Source: an uncultured Oscillibacter sp. (lineage in GTDB: Bacteria > Bacillota > Clostridia > Oscillospirales > Oscillospiraceae). Taken from it: DNA of 30,390 bases. The number at the start of each line of letters is the position of its first letter. Position 1 is the stretch's first letter. Below the pieces are notes generated by a model that saw nothing but the letters and a program-made list of their open reading frames with translations, made no database searches and was not told the origin of the DNA. The stretch is taken from assembly GCA_910589315.1 (NCBI GenBank), contig CAJUTB010000035.1, forward strand, positions 1-30,390. Direction: 5' to 3'. Below are positions 23,262 through 30,390 of the stretch, one piece after another. Made by a program: the position numbers and the translations under genes.

Positions 23262-25367
23262 ATGCCGAGAAAAACTTCGCTTGAAAACACCAGAAACATC
23301 GGCATTATGGCTCACATCGACGCAGGCAAAACCACCACGACCGAACGGATTTTGTTCTACACCGGCGTGAACTATAAGATTGGCGAGACCCATGACGGCA
23401 CCGCCACCATGGACTGGATGGCCCAGGAACAGGAACGGGGCATCACCATCACGTCCGCCGCCACAACGTGTTACTGGTCTGGTTCCAAGAACCAGTTCAA
23501 GCCCACCCGTATTAACATCATCGACACCCCGGGCCACGTGGATTTCACGGTAGAGGTCGAACGTTCCCTCCGCGTGCTGGACGGTTCCGTTACCGTTTTG
23601 TGCGCTAAGGGCGGCGTGGAGCCTCAGTCCGAGACTGTCTGGCGTCAGGCCGATAACTACAAGGTCCCCCGCATGATTTACGTCAACAAGATGGACATCA
23701 TGGGCGCGGACTTCTACAACGTTCTTCATATGGTTGAGGAGCGGCTCAAGTGCAACGCCGTGCCGATTCAACTCCCGATTGGCAACGAGGATACCTTCAA
23801 GGGCATCGTCGACCTGATCGAGATGAATGCAGATATTTATTATGATGATCTGGGCAAGGATATGCGCGTGGAGGACATTCCCGCCGATATGGTGGACTTG
23901 GCCAACGAGTATCATGAGAAGCTGATGGACGCCGTGTCCATGTTCGACGACGAGATAGCGGAACTGTATCTGGAAGGCAAGGAAGTGCCCCTGAACAAGA
24001 TCCGCGCAGCCATCCGCAAGGCGACCATTGACAACGAGATGGTTCCCGTCACCTGCGGCACGTCCTATAAAAACAAGGGCGTTCAGAAGATGCTGGACGC
24101 AATTGTGGACTATATGCCCTCTCCCCTGGACATTCCCGCCATCAAGGGCGTGAATCCCAAGACCGACGAGGAGGACGAGCGTCCCGCCGACGACAACGCG
24201 CCGTTCTCCGCGCTGGCGTTCAAGATCATGACCGACCCCTACGTTGGCCGCCTGAGCTTCTTCCGCGTCTATTCCGGCCATCTCAAGACCGGTTCCACTG
24301 TGCTCAACAGCACGAAGAACGTCAAGGAGCGCGTTGGCCGCATCTTGCAGATGCACGCCAACCACCGGGAGGATATCGAGGAGGTTTATTCCGGCGATAT
24401 CGAAGCGGCGGTGGGCCTGAAGAACACCACCACCGGCGACACCCTCTGCGATGAGAAAGCGCCGATCATCCTGGAATCCATGGAATTCCCCGAGCCGGTT
24501 ATCCGCGTGGCCATCGAGCCGAAGACGAAGGCCGGTCAGGAAAAGATGACGATGGGTCTGATTAAGCTGGCAGAGGAGGACCCCACCTTCAAAACGTATA
24601 CCGACGAAGAAACCGGACAGACCATCATCGCCGGCATGGGCGAGCTGCATCTGGAAATTATCGTCGACCGTCTGCTGCGGGAATTCAAGGTAGAGGCCAA
24701 CGTGGGCGCGCCCCAGGTTGCCTACAAGGAAACCATCAAGAAGCAGGTGGAGCAGGATACCAAGTATGCCCGGCAGTCCGGCGGCAAGGGCCAGTATGGC
24801 CATGTCAAGATTCGTGTGGAACCCAACGAGTCCGGCAAGGGCTACGAGTTTGTCAACGCCGTCGTGGGCGGCGCGATTCCGAAGGAGTATATTCCTGCGG
24901 TTGACGCGGGCATCCAGGGCGCGATGAACGCCGGCGTTATGGCCGGGTTCCCTGTGGTGGACGTAAAGGTCACGCTGTACGACGGATCTTATCATGAAGT
25001 CGACTCCTCGGAAATGGCCTTCAAGATTGCCGGTTCCATGGCGTTCAAGGAAGCCTGCCGCAAAGCGGGCGCGACCCTCTTGGAGCCGATCATGAAAGTT
25101 TCCGTGATCGTCCCTGACGAGTATCTGGGCACCGTAATTGGCGATTTGACCGCCCGCCGCGGCCAGATCCAGGGTCAGGAAGCCCGTCCCGGCGCACAGC
25201 AGGTGGACGCGCTGGTCCCTCTGGCCAGTATGTTCGGCTACGCCACCGACCTGCGCTCCAGCACCCAGGGCCGCGGCCAGTACTCCATGGAGCCTCACAG
25301 CTATGAGGAAATTCCCAAGAGTATCGCGGAGAAGATTGTGGAGACCCGGGTGAAACCCCAGAATTAA
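23262..25367 (+). CDS. fusA: Elongation factor G
   Basis: The protein is 701 aa, full length. The G domain has AHIDAGKTTTTE, DTPGHVDFT and VNKMD, and RGITITSAATT is the switch-I region. Domains II to V follow, including GQYGHVKIRVEP and the GDLTARRGQIQG segment of domain V. EF-G drives translocation and, with RRF, ribosome recycling. It lies 21 bp after rpsG with a GGAG site. A long frame on the opposite strand is a coding shadow. Confidence 0.98.
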   Translation: MPRKTSLENTRNIGIMAHIDAGKTTTTERILFYTGVNYKIGETHDGTATMDWMAQEQERGITITSAATTCYWSGSKNQFKPTRINIIDTPGHVDFTVEVERSLRVLDGSVTVLCAKGGVEPQSETVWRQADNYKVPRMIYVNKMDIMGADFYNVLHMVEERLKCNAVPIQLPIGNEDTFKGIVDLIEMNADIYYDDLGKDMRVEDIPADMVDLANEYHEKLMDAVSMFDDEIAELYLEGKEVPLNKIRAAIRKATIDNEMVPVTCGTSYKNKGVQKMLDAIVDYMPSPLDIPAIKGVNPKTDEEDERPADDNAPFSALAFKIMTDPYVGRLSFFRVYSGHLKTGSTVLNSTKNVKERVGRILQMHANHREDIEEVYSGDIEAAVGLKNTTTGDTLCDEKAPIILESMEFPEPVIRVAIEPKTKAGQEKMTMGLIKLAEEDPTFKTYTDEETGQTIIAGMGELHLEIIVDRLLREFKVEANVGAPQVAYKETIKKQVEQDTKYARQSGGKGQYGHVKIRVEPNESGKGYEFVNAVVGGAIPKEYIPAVDAGIQGAMNAGVMAGFPVVDVKVTLYDGSYHEVDSSEMAFKIAGSMAFKEACRKAGATLLEPIMKVSVIVPDEYLGTVIGDLTARRGQIQGQEARPGAQQVDALVPLASMFGYATDLRSSTQGRGQYSMEPHSYEEIPKSIAEKIVETRVKPQN

Positions 25368-25400
25368 CAGTCCGCCTGGGGAAAAAAATCCAAAAAGGGA

Positions 25401-25429
25401 TTGATTTTCCAGGCGATATACGGTAGAAT
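25401..25429 (+). promoter_or_regulatory. Possible internal promoter for tuf
   Basis: In the 128-bp fusA-tuf gap TTGATT (25401-25406), a 17-bp spacer and TAGAAT (25424-25429) could give extra transcription of tuf, which is usually needed in excess over EF-G. Confidence 0.5.
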
Positions 25430-25495
25430 AAAGCAATGCTGAAGGATTTCACGTTGCTGCAAATGGATTTTCTGAATTTGTAGGAGGATTTTCAA

Positions 25496-26698
25496 ATGGC
25501 CAAGCAAAAATTTGAACGGACCAAACCCCATGTCAACATTGGCACCATCGGTCACGTTGACCACGGCAAAACCACTCTGACTGCCGCTATCACCAAGTGG
25601 CTGTCCCTCCAGGGCAAGGCTGAATTCGAGGCCTACGACAGCATCGACAAGGCTCCCGAGGAGAAGGCCCGTGGTATCACGATCAACACCGCACACGTGG
25701 AGTATGAGACCGAGAAGCGTCACTATGCCCACGTGGACTGCCCGGGCCACGCCGACTATATCAAGAACATGATCACTGGCGCAGCTCAGATGGACGGCGC
25801 GATCCTGGTTATCGCCGCATCTGACGGCCCCATGGCCCAGACCCGCGAGCATATCCTGCTGGCCCGTCAGGTGGGCGTGCCCGCGATTGTCGTGTTCCTG
25901 AACAAGTGCGATCAGGTGGACGACGAGGAGCTGCTGGAGCTGGTGGAGATGGAAGTCCGCGAGCTGCTCTCCAAGTATGAATTCCCCGGCGATGATATCC
26001 CCATTGTCAAGGGTTCTGCACTGAACGCTTTGGTGTCCGATTCCACCGATGCCGGCGCACCTGAGTATGCCTGCATCAAGGAACTGATGGACTCTGTTGA
26101 CGATTATATCCCCACCCCCGACCGTAAGGAGGATATGCCCTTCCTGATGCCCGTCGAGGACGTGTTCACCATCTCCGGCCGCGGCACGGTTGCGACTGGC
26201 CGTGTGGAGCGCGGTGTTCTGAAGATGAGCGAGGAAGTTGAGATCGTCGGCTTGGCCGAGGAGACCAAGAAGACCGTTGTGACTGGTATTGAGATGTTCC
26301 ATAAGCTGCTGGATTACGCAGAAGCTGGCGATAACATCGGCGTTCTGCTCCGCGGCATTGACCGGAACGGCATCGAGCGCGGCCAGGTTCTGGCGAAGCC
26401 CAAGTCCATCAATCCTCACACCAAGTTTAAGGGCCAGGTTTACGTTCTGACCAAGGATGAAGGCGGCCGTCATACCCCGTTCTTCAACAACTATCGTCCT
26501 CAGTTCTATTTCCGCACCACTGACGTGACCGGCGTGATCTCTCTGCCCGAGGACACCGAGATGTGCATGCCCGGCGATAACGTCGAGATGGCCGTGGAAC
26601 TGATCACCCCCATCGCCATCGAGAAGGGCCTCCGCTTCGCTATCCGCGAGGGCGGCCGTACCGTTGGCTCCGGCGCGGTTATTGACATTGACGAGTAA
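25496..26698 (+). CDS. tuf: Elongation factor Tu
   Basis: The protein is 400 aa. It contains GHVDHGKTTLTAA, the effector region EKARGITINTAHVEYET, DCPGHADYIKNMITG, NKCD and the C-terminal barrel ending RTVGSGAVIDIDE. EF-Tu delivers aminoacyl-tRNA to the ribosome. The start at 25496 follows TAGGAGG. It ends the str operon here: a terminator follows directly and rpsJ is not next. Confidence 0.98.
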   Translation: MAKQKFERTKPHVNIGTIGHVDHGKTTLTAAITKWLSLQGKAEFEAYDSIDKAPEEKARGITINTAHVEYETEKRHYAHVDCPGHADYIKNMITGAAQMDGAILVIAASDGPMAQTREHILLARQVGVPAIVVFLNKCDQVDDEELLELVEMEVRELLSKYEFPGDDIPIVKGSALNALVSDSTDAGAPEYACIKELMDSVDDYIPTPDRKEDMPFLMPVEDVFTISGRGTVATGRVERGVLKMSEEVEIVGLAEETKKTVVTGIEMFHKLLDYAEAGDNIGVLLRGIDRNGIERGQVLAKPKSINPHTKFKGQVYVLTKDEGGRHTPFFNNYRPQFYFRTTDVTGVISLPEDTEMCMPGDNVEMAVELITPIAIEKGLRFAIREGGRTVGSGAVIDIDE

Positions 26699-26707
26699 TT
26701 TACGCAT

Positions 26708-26738
26708 AAAAAGGACTGCCGGAAGGCAGTCCTTTTTT
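26708..26738 (+). terminator. Terminator of the str operon
   Basis: AAAAAGGACTGCC (26708-26720) pairs with GGCAGTCCTTTTT (26725-26737) around a GGAA loop, followed by a T run. The A-run on the 5' side also lets it act on the opposite strand, for the minus-strand gene next to it. Confidence 0.93.
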
Positions 26739-26767
26739 ATCCCTCCCAGGGACGCTGTCTTTGCCCC

Positions 26768-27238
26768 TCAGCTGGCTTCGGTGGGGAAGGCGAGGGGGTT
26801 TTGGAAGCCGTCGACGCCGGTGCAGAAAATGTCGCCTGCAACGGGAGTTTCCTCACAAATGTAAAGGTTCGCCTGAACGCCTTCGCTGCGGTTCGGGTAA
26901 TTTTTTACGGCGTAGGTGTAACGGGAGACCTGTTTTCCGCAGCAGGGAGAGAGGTCGAAGCCCTGGTCGATTTGCAGTGCGTTGTAAGTGAGATAGGGTT
27001 CTTCCAGGGAAGCGGGGAGCAGGAATTGAAAGGTTTCGATGGGTTCCGGCTCAATGCTCCAGCCCAGGGACTGAAGGTAGGCGACCCGTTCGGAGTTGGT
27101 GGTGAGCTGCGGGGCTGGGGGTTCGTCCTCTGCGGGCGTGCGGCCCATAAGGACGATCAGCGCCGCCATGACCACGCCCATAAGGATCACCGTGGCAACG
27201 GCTTTTTTTCTGGAAAACTTGGCTGTCCAAATCATCAT
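26768..27238 (-). CDS. DUF4830-like membrane-anchored protein
   Basis: The protein is 156 aa. A basic N-terminus (MMIWTAKFSRKK) precedes one transmembrane helix (about residues 13-32), a Glu/Pro linker and an extracytoplasmic domain starting TTNSERVAYLQSLGWSIEPEP, with CC in LSPCCGKQVSRYTY and ending GVDGFQNPL. This layout matches the DUF4830 family as I recall it; the function is unknown. The start at 27238 follows GGAGGG. It is convergent with tuf and divergent from the pseudouridine synthase gene. Confidence 0.78.
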   Translation of the reverse strand: MMIWTAKFSRKKAVATVILMGVVMAALIVLMGRTPAEDEPPAPQLTTNSERVAYLQSLGWSIEPEPIETFQFLLPASLEEPYLTYNALQIDQGFDLSPCCGKQVSRYTYAVKNYPNRSEGVQANLYICEETPVAGDIFCTGVDGFQNPLAFPTEAS

Positions 27239-27263
27239 AACAAATCCCTCCTGACAGTTCCTA

Positions 27264-27292
27264 TTCATTTTCGGAGGAATTTATGATAGAAT
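27264..27292 (+). promoter_or_regulatory. Possible promoter of the pseudouridine synthase gene
   Basis: TTCATT (27264-27269), a 17-bp spacer and TAGAAT (27287-27292), located 44 bp before the start codon. The -35 is weak. Confidence 0.4.
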
Positions 27293-27336
27293 AAAGGCAC
27301 GGCAGCGGTTTTATTTGGGAAGGAGAGGACTTGGAG

Positions 27337-28059
27337 ATGGCAAAACAGCGTTTGGACAAGATCATGGCCGCAACCGGCCGGTGGTCCCGCCGGGAGGCGG
27401 GAGAGCTGGCCCGGCGCGGTCAGGTGTTGGTGGATGGCGTTGCCGTTCACGACGCCAGCGCAAAAGCGGACCCGGAGGCTTCGGAAATTACAGTGAACGG
27501 CGAGCCGCTGCATTATCAGGCGTTTACGTGGGTGATGCTGAACAAACCGGCCGGCTATCTCTCCGCCACAGAGGACGGCCGGGGCGCGACGGTTTTGGAC
27601 CTTTTGCCGAAGGAATTGCAGCGTCGGAATTTATTTCCAGTCGGCAGGCTGGACAAGGACACGGAGGGCCTGCTGCTGCTGACCAACGAAGGCGTCCTGG
27701 CGCATATGCTGCTCTCCCCCCGGCGGCATATAGATAAAGTGTACTATACGCGGGTCGCGGGCTGTCTGACGCCGGAGGACTGCGCGGCATTTGCCGAAGG
27801 GATGTCCCTGGGAGACGGACTGCGCTGCCAGCCTGCGGGGCTGGAGATTCTGCGGGCGGGGACGGAGAGCGAGGCGCGTGTCACTCTGCGGGAAGGCAAG
27901 TTTCATCAAGTCAAGCGGATGCTGGCGGCGCGGGGGAAACCGGTGTTGTATTTGGAGCGCGTACAAATGGCGGAACTGGACCTGGACCGGACACTTTCAC
28001 GGGGAGGATTCCGTTTTTTAACAGCAAAAGAGGTGGAACACCTGCGGAAACTTGTATAG
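27337..28059 (+). CDS. RsuA/RluB-family pseudouridine synthase
   Basis: The protein is 240 aa. An N-terminal S4 RNA-binding domain (RLDKIMAATGRWSRREAGELARRGQVLVDG) is followed by the catalytic domain with GRLDKDTEGLLLLTN, in which D106 is the nucleophile, and a C-terminal EGKFHQVKRMLAARG motif. The family modifies rRNA uridines. The 16S-type RsuA and 23S-type RluB/RluE cannot be separated from this sequence. The ATG at 27337 is chosen; a TTG two codons upstream is also possible, and AAGGAG could serve either. Confidence 0.9.
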   Translation: MAKQRLDKIMAATGRWSRREAGELARRGQVLVDGVAVHDASAKADPEASEITVNGEPLHYQAFTWVMLNKPAGYLSATEDGRGATVLDLLPKELQRRNLFPVGRLDKDTEGLLLLTNEGVLAHMLLSPRRHIDKVYYTRVAGCLTPEDCAAFAEGMSLGDGLRCQPAGLEILRAGTESEARVTLREGKFHQVKRMLAARGKPVLYLERVQMAELDLDRTLSRGGFRFLTAKEVEHLRKLV

Positions 28060-28085
28060 TTCGCAGAAAAAAACGAATTCTCACC

Positions 28086-28106
28086 AAAAAGCCGCGAGCT
28101 TTTTTG
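28086..28106 (+). terminator. Weak intrinsic terminator after the pseudouridine synthase gene
   Basis: AAAAAGC (28086-28092) pairs with GCTTTTT (28098-28104) with a CGCGA loop and ends in Ts. The stem is short. Confidence 0.5.
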
Positions 28107-28126
28107 TGGAAAAAAGAAAAAACTTC

Positions 28127-28155
28127 TTGCAATTTGGCGAAAATGACGATATAAT
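28127..28155 (+). promoter_or_regulatory. Promoter of the PucR/CdaR-type regulator
   Basis: TTGCAA (28127-28132), a 17-bp spacer and a perfect TATAAT (28150-28155), 60 bp before the ATG. Confidence 0.7.
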
Positions 28156-28214
28156 GTGGTTGTTGGCAAATTGCACAATGCTTCCCCGGTGATTTTAGGT
28201 GAGGAGGACGGCCC

Positions 28215-29306
28215 ATGTCTGGGAGAATTTATCAAAATGTGGTGCTGCAACTGAAGGAAAATACAGACCGGACCATTGGTGTGATTGATGGCGAAGGAAT
28301 TGTGATTGCGTGCAGCGAGTTGTCCCTGATTGGACAGCGGTGGACGGAATACGTTTTAGTCGTCAATAATGCTGCCGGTGCGCTGCTTTCATACGATGGC
28401 AAAACCTTCAAGGCCCTCAACGGCTGGGGGAATCAGTTTGATTACGCCGCCTTTGCCTTTGGGGAGAACGATGTGAGCAAGGCGGTTTGTTCCGTGGCGA
28501 CGGTGGCCCTGAACGCGGCCAAGTCCTATTATGAGGAAAAGCACGACCGCGGGTCCTTTATCAAGGATATTATTTCGGATAATATCATGTTGGGCGACAT
28601 TTATATGAGGGCAAAGGAACTGCGCGTGACCGCCGATCTGCCCCGGGGCGTATTTGTAGTGCGGTCTTTGCGGAAGGGCGAGTCTGTGCCGACGGACGTG
28701 ATTCAGTCCATGTACCCGGACCGGCAGAACGATTTCGTTTTGAACGTGGGAGAAGGGGACGTGGTTCTGGTCCGGCAGATGCCCGACGGCGCGGGGTTCA
28801 AGGAGCTGAACAAGATTGCGGTTTCCATTGAGGAGAGTTTGCGGTCCAACGGCGAGAGCATGGTTGTGGTAGGTATCGGCACCATTGCCATGCACCTGCG
28901 GGATCTGGCAAAATCCTATAAGGAAGCGCAGATTTCCATTGACGTGGGCAAGGTTTTCGATACGGAGAAGTATGTGATTAACTATGAAAACCTGGGCATT
29001 GGCCGGCTGATTTACCAGCTGCCGACGACGCTTTGCGAGATGTTTTTGCAGGAGGTTTTCAAGAAGAACCCCATTGACGCGCTGGATAAAGAGACGCTGT
29101 TCACCATTCACCGGTTTTTCGAGAATAACCTGAACGTTTCGGAGACGGCCCGGAAGCTGTTCGTCCACCGGAATACGCTGGTGTACCGTCTGGAAAAAAT
29201 CAAGAAGCTGACGGGGCTGGACCTGCGGGAATTTGACGACGCGATTACGTTTAAGGTCGCGCTGATGGTCAAGAAATATCTGACCTCCCGCGGAATTGAC
29301 TCCTGA
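28215..29306 (+). CDS. PucR/CdaR-family transcriptional regulator
   Basis: The protein is 363 aa. The C-terminus has the PucR-type helix-turn-helix: FFENNLNVSETARKLFVHRN, then TLVYRLEKIKKLTGLDL and FDDAITFKVALMV (about residues 298-350). The N-terminal half (GVIDGEGIVIACSELSLIG) resembles a sugar-diacid-recognition or PAS-like sensor. The middle has a degenerate GGDEF-like region (GIGTIAMHLRDLAKSYKEAQISID). Such proteins activate catabolic operons in response to small molecules. No target is obvious nearby. The start follows GAGGAGG, and a terminator lies just downstream. Confidence 0.87.
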   Translation: MSGRIYQNVVLQLKENTDRTIGVIDGEGIVIACSELSLIGQRWTEYVLVVNNAAGALLSYDGKTFKALNGWGNQFDYAAFAFGENDVSKAVCSVATVALNAAKSYYEEKHDRGSFIKDIISDNIMLGDIYMRAKELRVTADLPRGVFVVRSLRKGESVPTDVIQSMYPDRQNDFVLNVGEGDVVLVRQMPDGAGFKELNKIAVSIEESLRSNGESMVVVGIGTIAMHLRDLAKSYKEAQISIDVGKVFDTEKYVINYENLGIGRLIYQLPTTLCEMFLQEVFKKNPIDALDKETLFTIHRFFENNLNVSETARKLFVHRNTLVYRLEKIKKLTGLDLREFDDAITFKVALMVKKYLTSRGIDS

Positions 29307-29322
29307 AGGGCAGACGAAAAGG

Positions 29323-29348
29323 GCGGCGGACGTATGTCCGCCGCTTTT
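29323..29348 (+). terminator. Terminator of the PucR-type regulator gene
   Basis: GCGGCGGAC (29323-29331) and GTCCGCCGC (29336-29344) form a perfect 9-bp stem with a GTAT loop, followed by TTTT. Confidence 0.88.
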
Positions 29349-29433
29349 GCCGCTTCCGGTTATATTTCCAGCCGTTTGGTATAACATTTAGAAGGACAGC
29401 CCGGCGGCTGAAAAATTTACAGGAGAAACGTGT

Positions 29434-30252
29434 ATGGAACTGGTGGAATTCTATGAGCGGATTGGCTTGCAGGCCGAAATCGTTCAAAAACTGCGAGAGG
29501 TTCGGGAGAAGATTGATTGGATGGAATTCGATTCCTGCTTGAAGCAGCTGATGGATGGGAGGTCAGCGGCGTCCGCTTACGAAAATTTGAAAACGCAGTT
29601 GGGGGAAGACGAGGAATGTATTAAGATGCTGTGTTGTCAATTGGAATGTGCCCGGCGGGCGTTTGCCGGATATCAGGAAAAGCAGATTCCGGACACGATA
29701 TATATGGATACCATGAAATGTTTTCCAAGGTTTTTGGAAGAATGCAGAAAGAAAAACGGGAGGATGTTTTTTGACAGAGGGTGGTGGACCTACCGGCAGG
29801 TGAGTATGCAGCTATTCCGGATCGGAGCGTTGGAATATCAATTTCAGACATATGCGGGCGAAAACGTGATCGCGCTTCATATTCCCTCCGATGCGGATTT
29901 CTCCATAGAGGCGGTTGACGCGTCCCTGGAACAAGCCGAAAAATTTTTCCGGATGCATTACCGCCATTATTACTATGAAAAATACACCTGCAATTCCTGG
30001 CTGATGTCGCCGGTATTGCAGCCGCTGCTGCCTGAAGCATCGAATATACGGTCATTTCAGAGCCGCTTCGATATTGTGCAGGTTCATAAAGACGATACCG
30101 AATACATCGGGTGGCTGTTTCAGGTTCCAGCGGATACGGAATATAAAGACTTCCCCGCAAAAACCAGCTTGCAGAAAAAGGTCCGGGAATTGCTCCTCCA
30201 TGGCGGAGCCGTTGGTTCCGCATATGGAGTGATGAAGGCTCGCAGAGGCTGA
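29434..30252 (+). CDS. GNAT-like acyltransferase domain protein
   Basis: The protein is 272 aa. It has a helical N-terminal part (residues 1-80) and a mixed C-terminal part with GWWTYRQVSMQLFRIGALEYQF, NVIALHIPSDADFSIEAVDASL and CNSWLMSPVLQPLLP followed by NIRSFQSRFDIVQ. This arrangement resembles the NAT_N plus GNAT_C (DUF5596-type) acyltransferase proteins common in Clostridia, by recollection of the family. The substrate is unknown. The ATG at 29434 follows CAGGAGA. It stands alone after a terminator. Confidence 0.75.
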   Translation: MELVEFYERIGLQAEIVQKLREVREKIDWMEFDSCLKQLMDGRSAASAYENLKTQLGEDEECIKMLCCQLECARRAFAGYQEKQIPDTIYMDTMKCFPRFLEECRKKNGRMFFDRGWWTYRQVSMQLFRIGALEYQFQTYAGENVIALHIPSDADFSIEAVDASLEQAEKFFRMHYRHYYYEKYTCNSWLMSPVLQPLLPEASNIRSFQSRFDIVQVHKDDTEYIGWLFQVPADTEYKDFPAKTSLQKKVRELLLHGGAVGSAYGVMKARRG

Positions 30253-30390
30253 CGGTTTGCGTTTTGGGTATTTTAACGAAGGAGCTGGAACTCTGCCGCA
30301 GGAAACGCAAAGAACCTGGGGGATGTCCATTTGTTCCTTTTCAGAAAAGTGTTGCTGGGATATAACTTCGGCGGTTTCCACAAAAGCACA
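30253..30390. other. Window end, no assignable gene
   Basis: A minus-strand frame enters from the right edge and stops near 30272; it could be the tail of a gene outside the window, but it is too short to identify. No terminator is seen. Confidence 0.25.

Noticed and set aside
22731..25436. A 901-aa open frame on the minus strand over rpsG and fusA
   Set aside because: It is the antisense shadow of highly biased, certain ribosomal genes and shows no family motifs.
25364..26707. A 447-aa minus-strand frame over tuf
   Set aside because: It is a shadow of EF-Tu, caused by strong codon bias.
1..30390. CRISPR arrays, tRNA or rRNA genes
   Set aside because: No regularly spaced repeats and no recognisable tRNA or rRNA sequence were found on either strand.

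Overview
The window looks like a chromosomal segment of a gut-type Bacillota, most likely an Oscillospirales/Clostridia relative. The evidence is the moderately high GC, strong AGGAGG-type ribosome binding sites, the rpsL-rpsG-fusA-tuf order preceded by a YbxF-like L7Ae protein, and a clostridial-style ethanolamine microcompartment locus. The species cannot be named from sequence alone.

Layout. (1) 1-1300: what looks like one edge of an integrative/mobilizable element, with the start of an OmpR-type response regulator, a MobC-like relaxosome gene, four back-to-back perfect hairpins and a large inverted repeat near mobC. (2) 1416-5446: a satellite module of an EutQ-like cupin (minus strand), an agmatinase-family ureohydrolase, a MerR-family regulator (minus strand) and a phosphorylcholine-phosphatase-like HAD enzyme. 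(3) 5716-20280: one long plus-strand ethanolamine utilization operon encoding a choline/ethanolamine-kinase-like protein, EutH, EutA, EutB, EutC, EutL, EutE, a shortened EutM, EutT, PduL, a broken Eut accessory protein, EutN, PduS-like, PduT-like, EutS, EutP and an EutG/PduQ-like alcohol dehydrogenase. (4) 20281-21617: a spacer and a TraX-family membrane protein. (5) 21889-26698: the str ribosomal operon. (6) 26768-30390: a DUF4830-like protein, an RsuA-family pseudouridine synthase, a PucR/CdaR-type regulator and a GNAT-like acyltransferase.

How it works together: EutH imports ethanolamine. EutBC, repaired by EutA and supplied with adenosylcobalamin by EutT (and probably PduS/PduT redox), makes acetaldehyde and ammonia inside a shell of EutL/M/N/S and PduT-like proteins. 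EutE makes acetyl-CoA, PduL makes acetyl phosphate, the EutQ-like cupin may act at the acetate-kinase step, and EutG recycles NADH. The unusual part is upstream. A ureohydrolase, a phosphorylcholine/phosphoethanolamine-type phosphatase and a choline/ethanolamine-type kinase accompany the operon. Three transcription units (ureohydrolase, HAD, kinase-eut) start from near-identical promoters with a 19-bp spacer and a TTTGT-N5-ACAAA dyad, the signature of MerR-type control. A MerR gene lies among them, and no EutVW or cobalamin riboswitch was seen.

Caution: the eut operon carries several apparent lesions (one frameshift in the kinase, one in eutH, two in the accessory gene at 15476-16163, and an in-frame loss of about 29 residues in eutM), while the neighbouring ribosomal genes are intact. 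Either the assembly has errors here or the locus is decaying.
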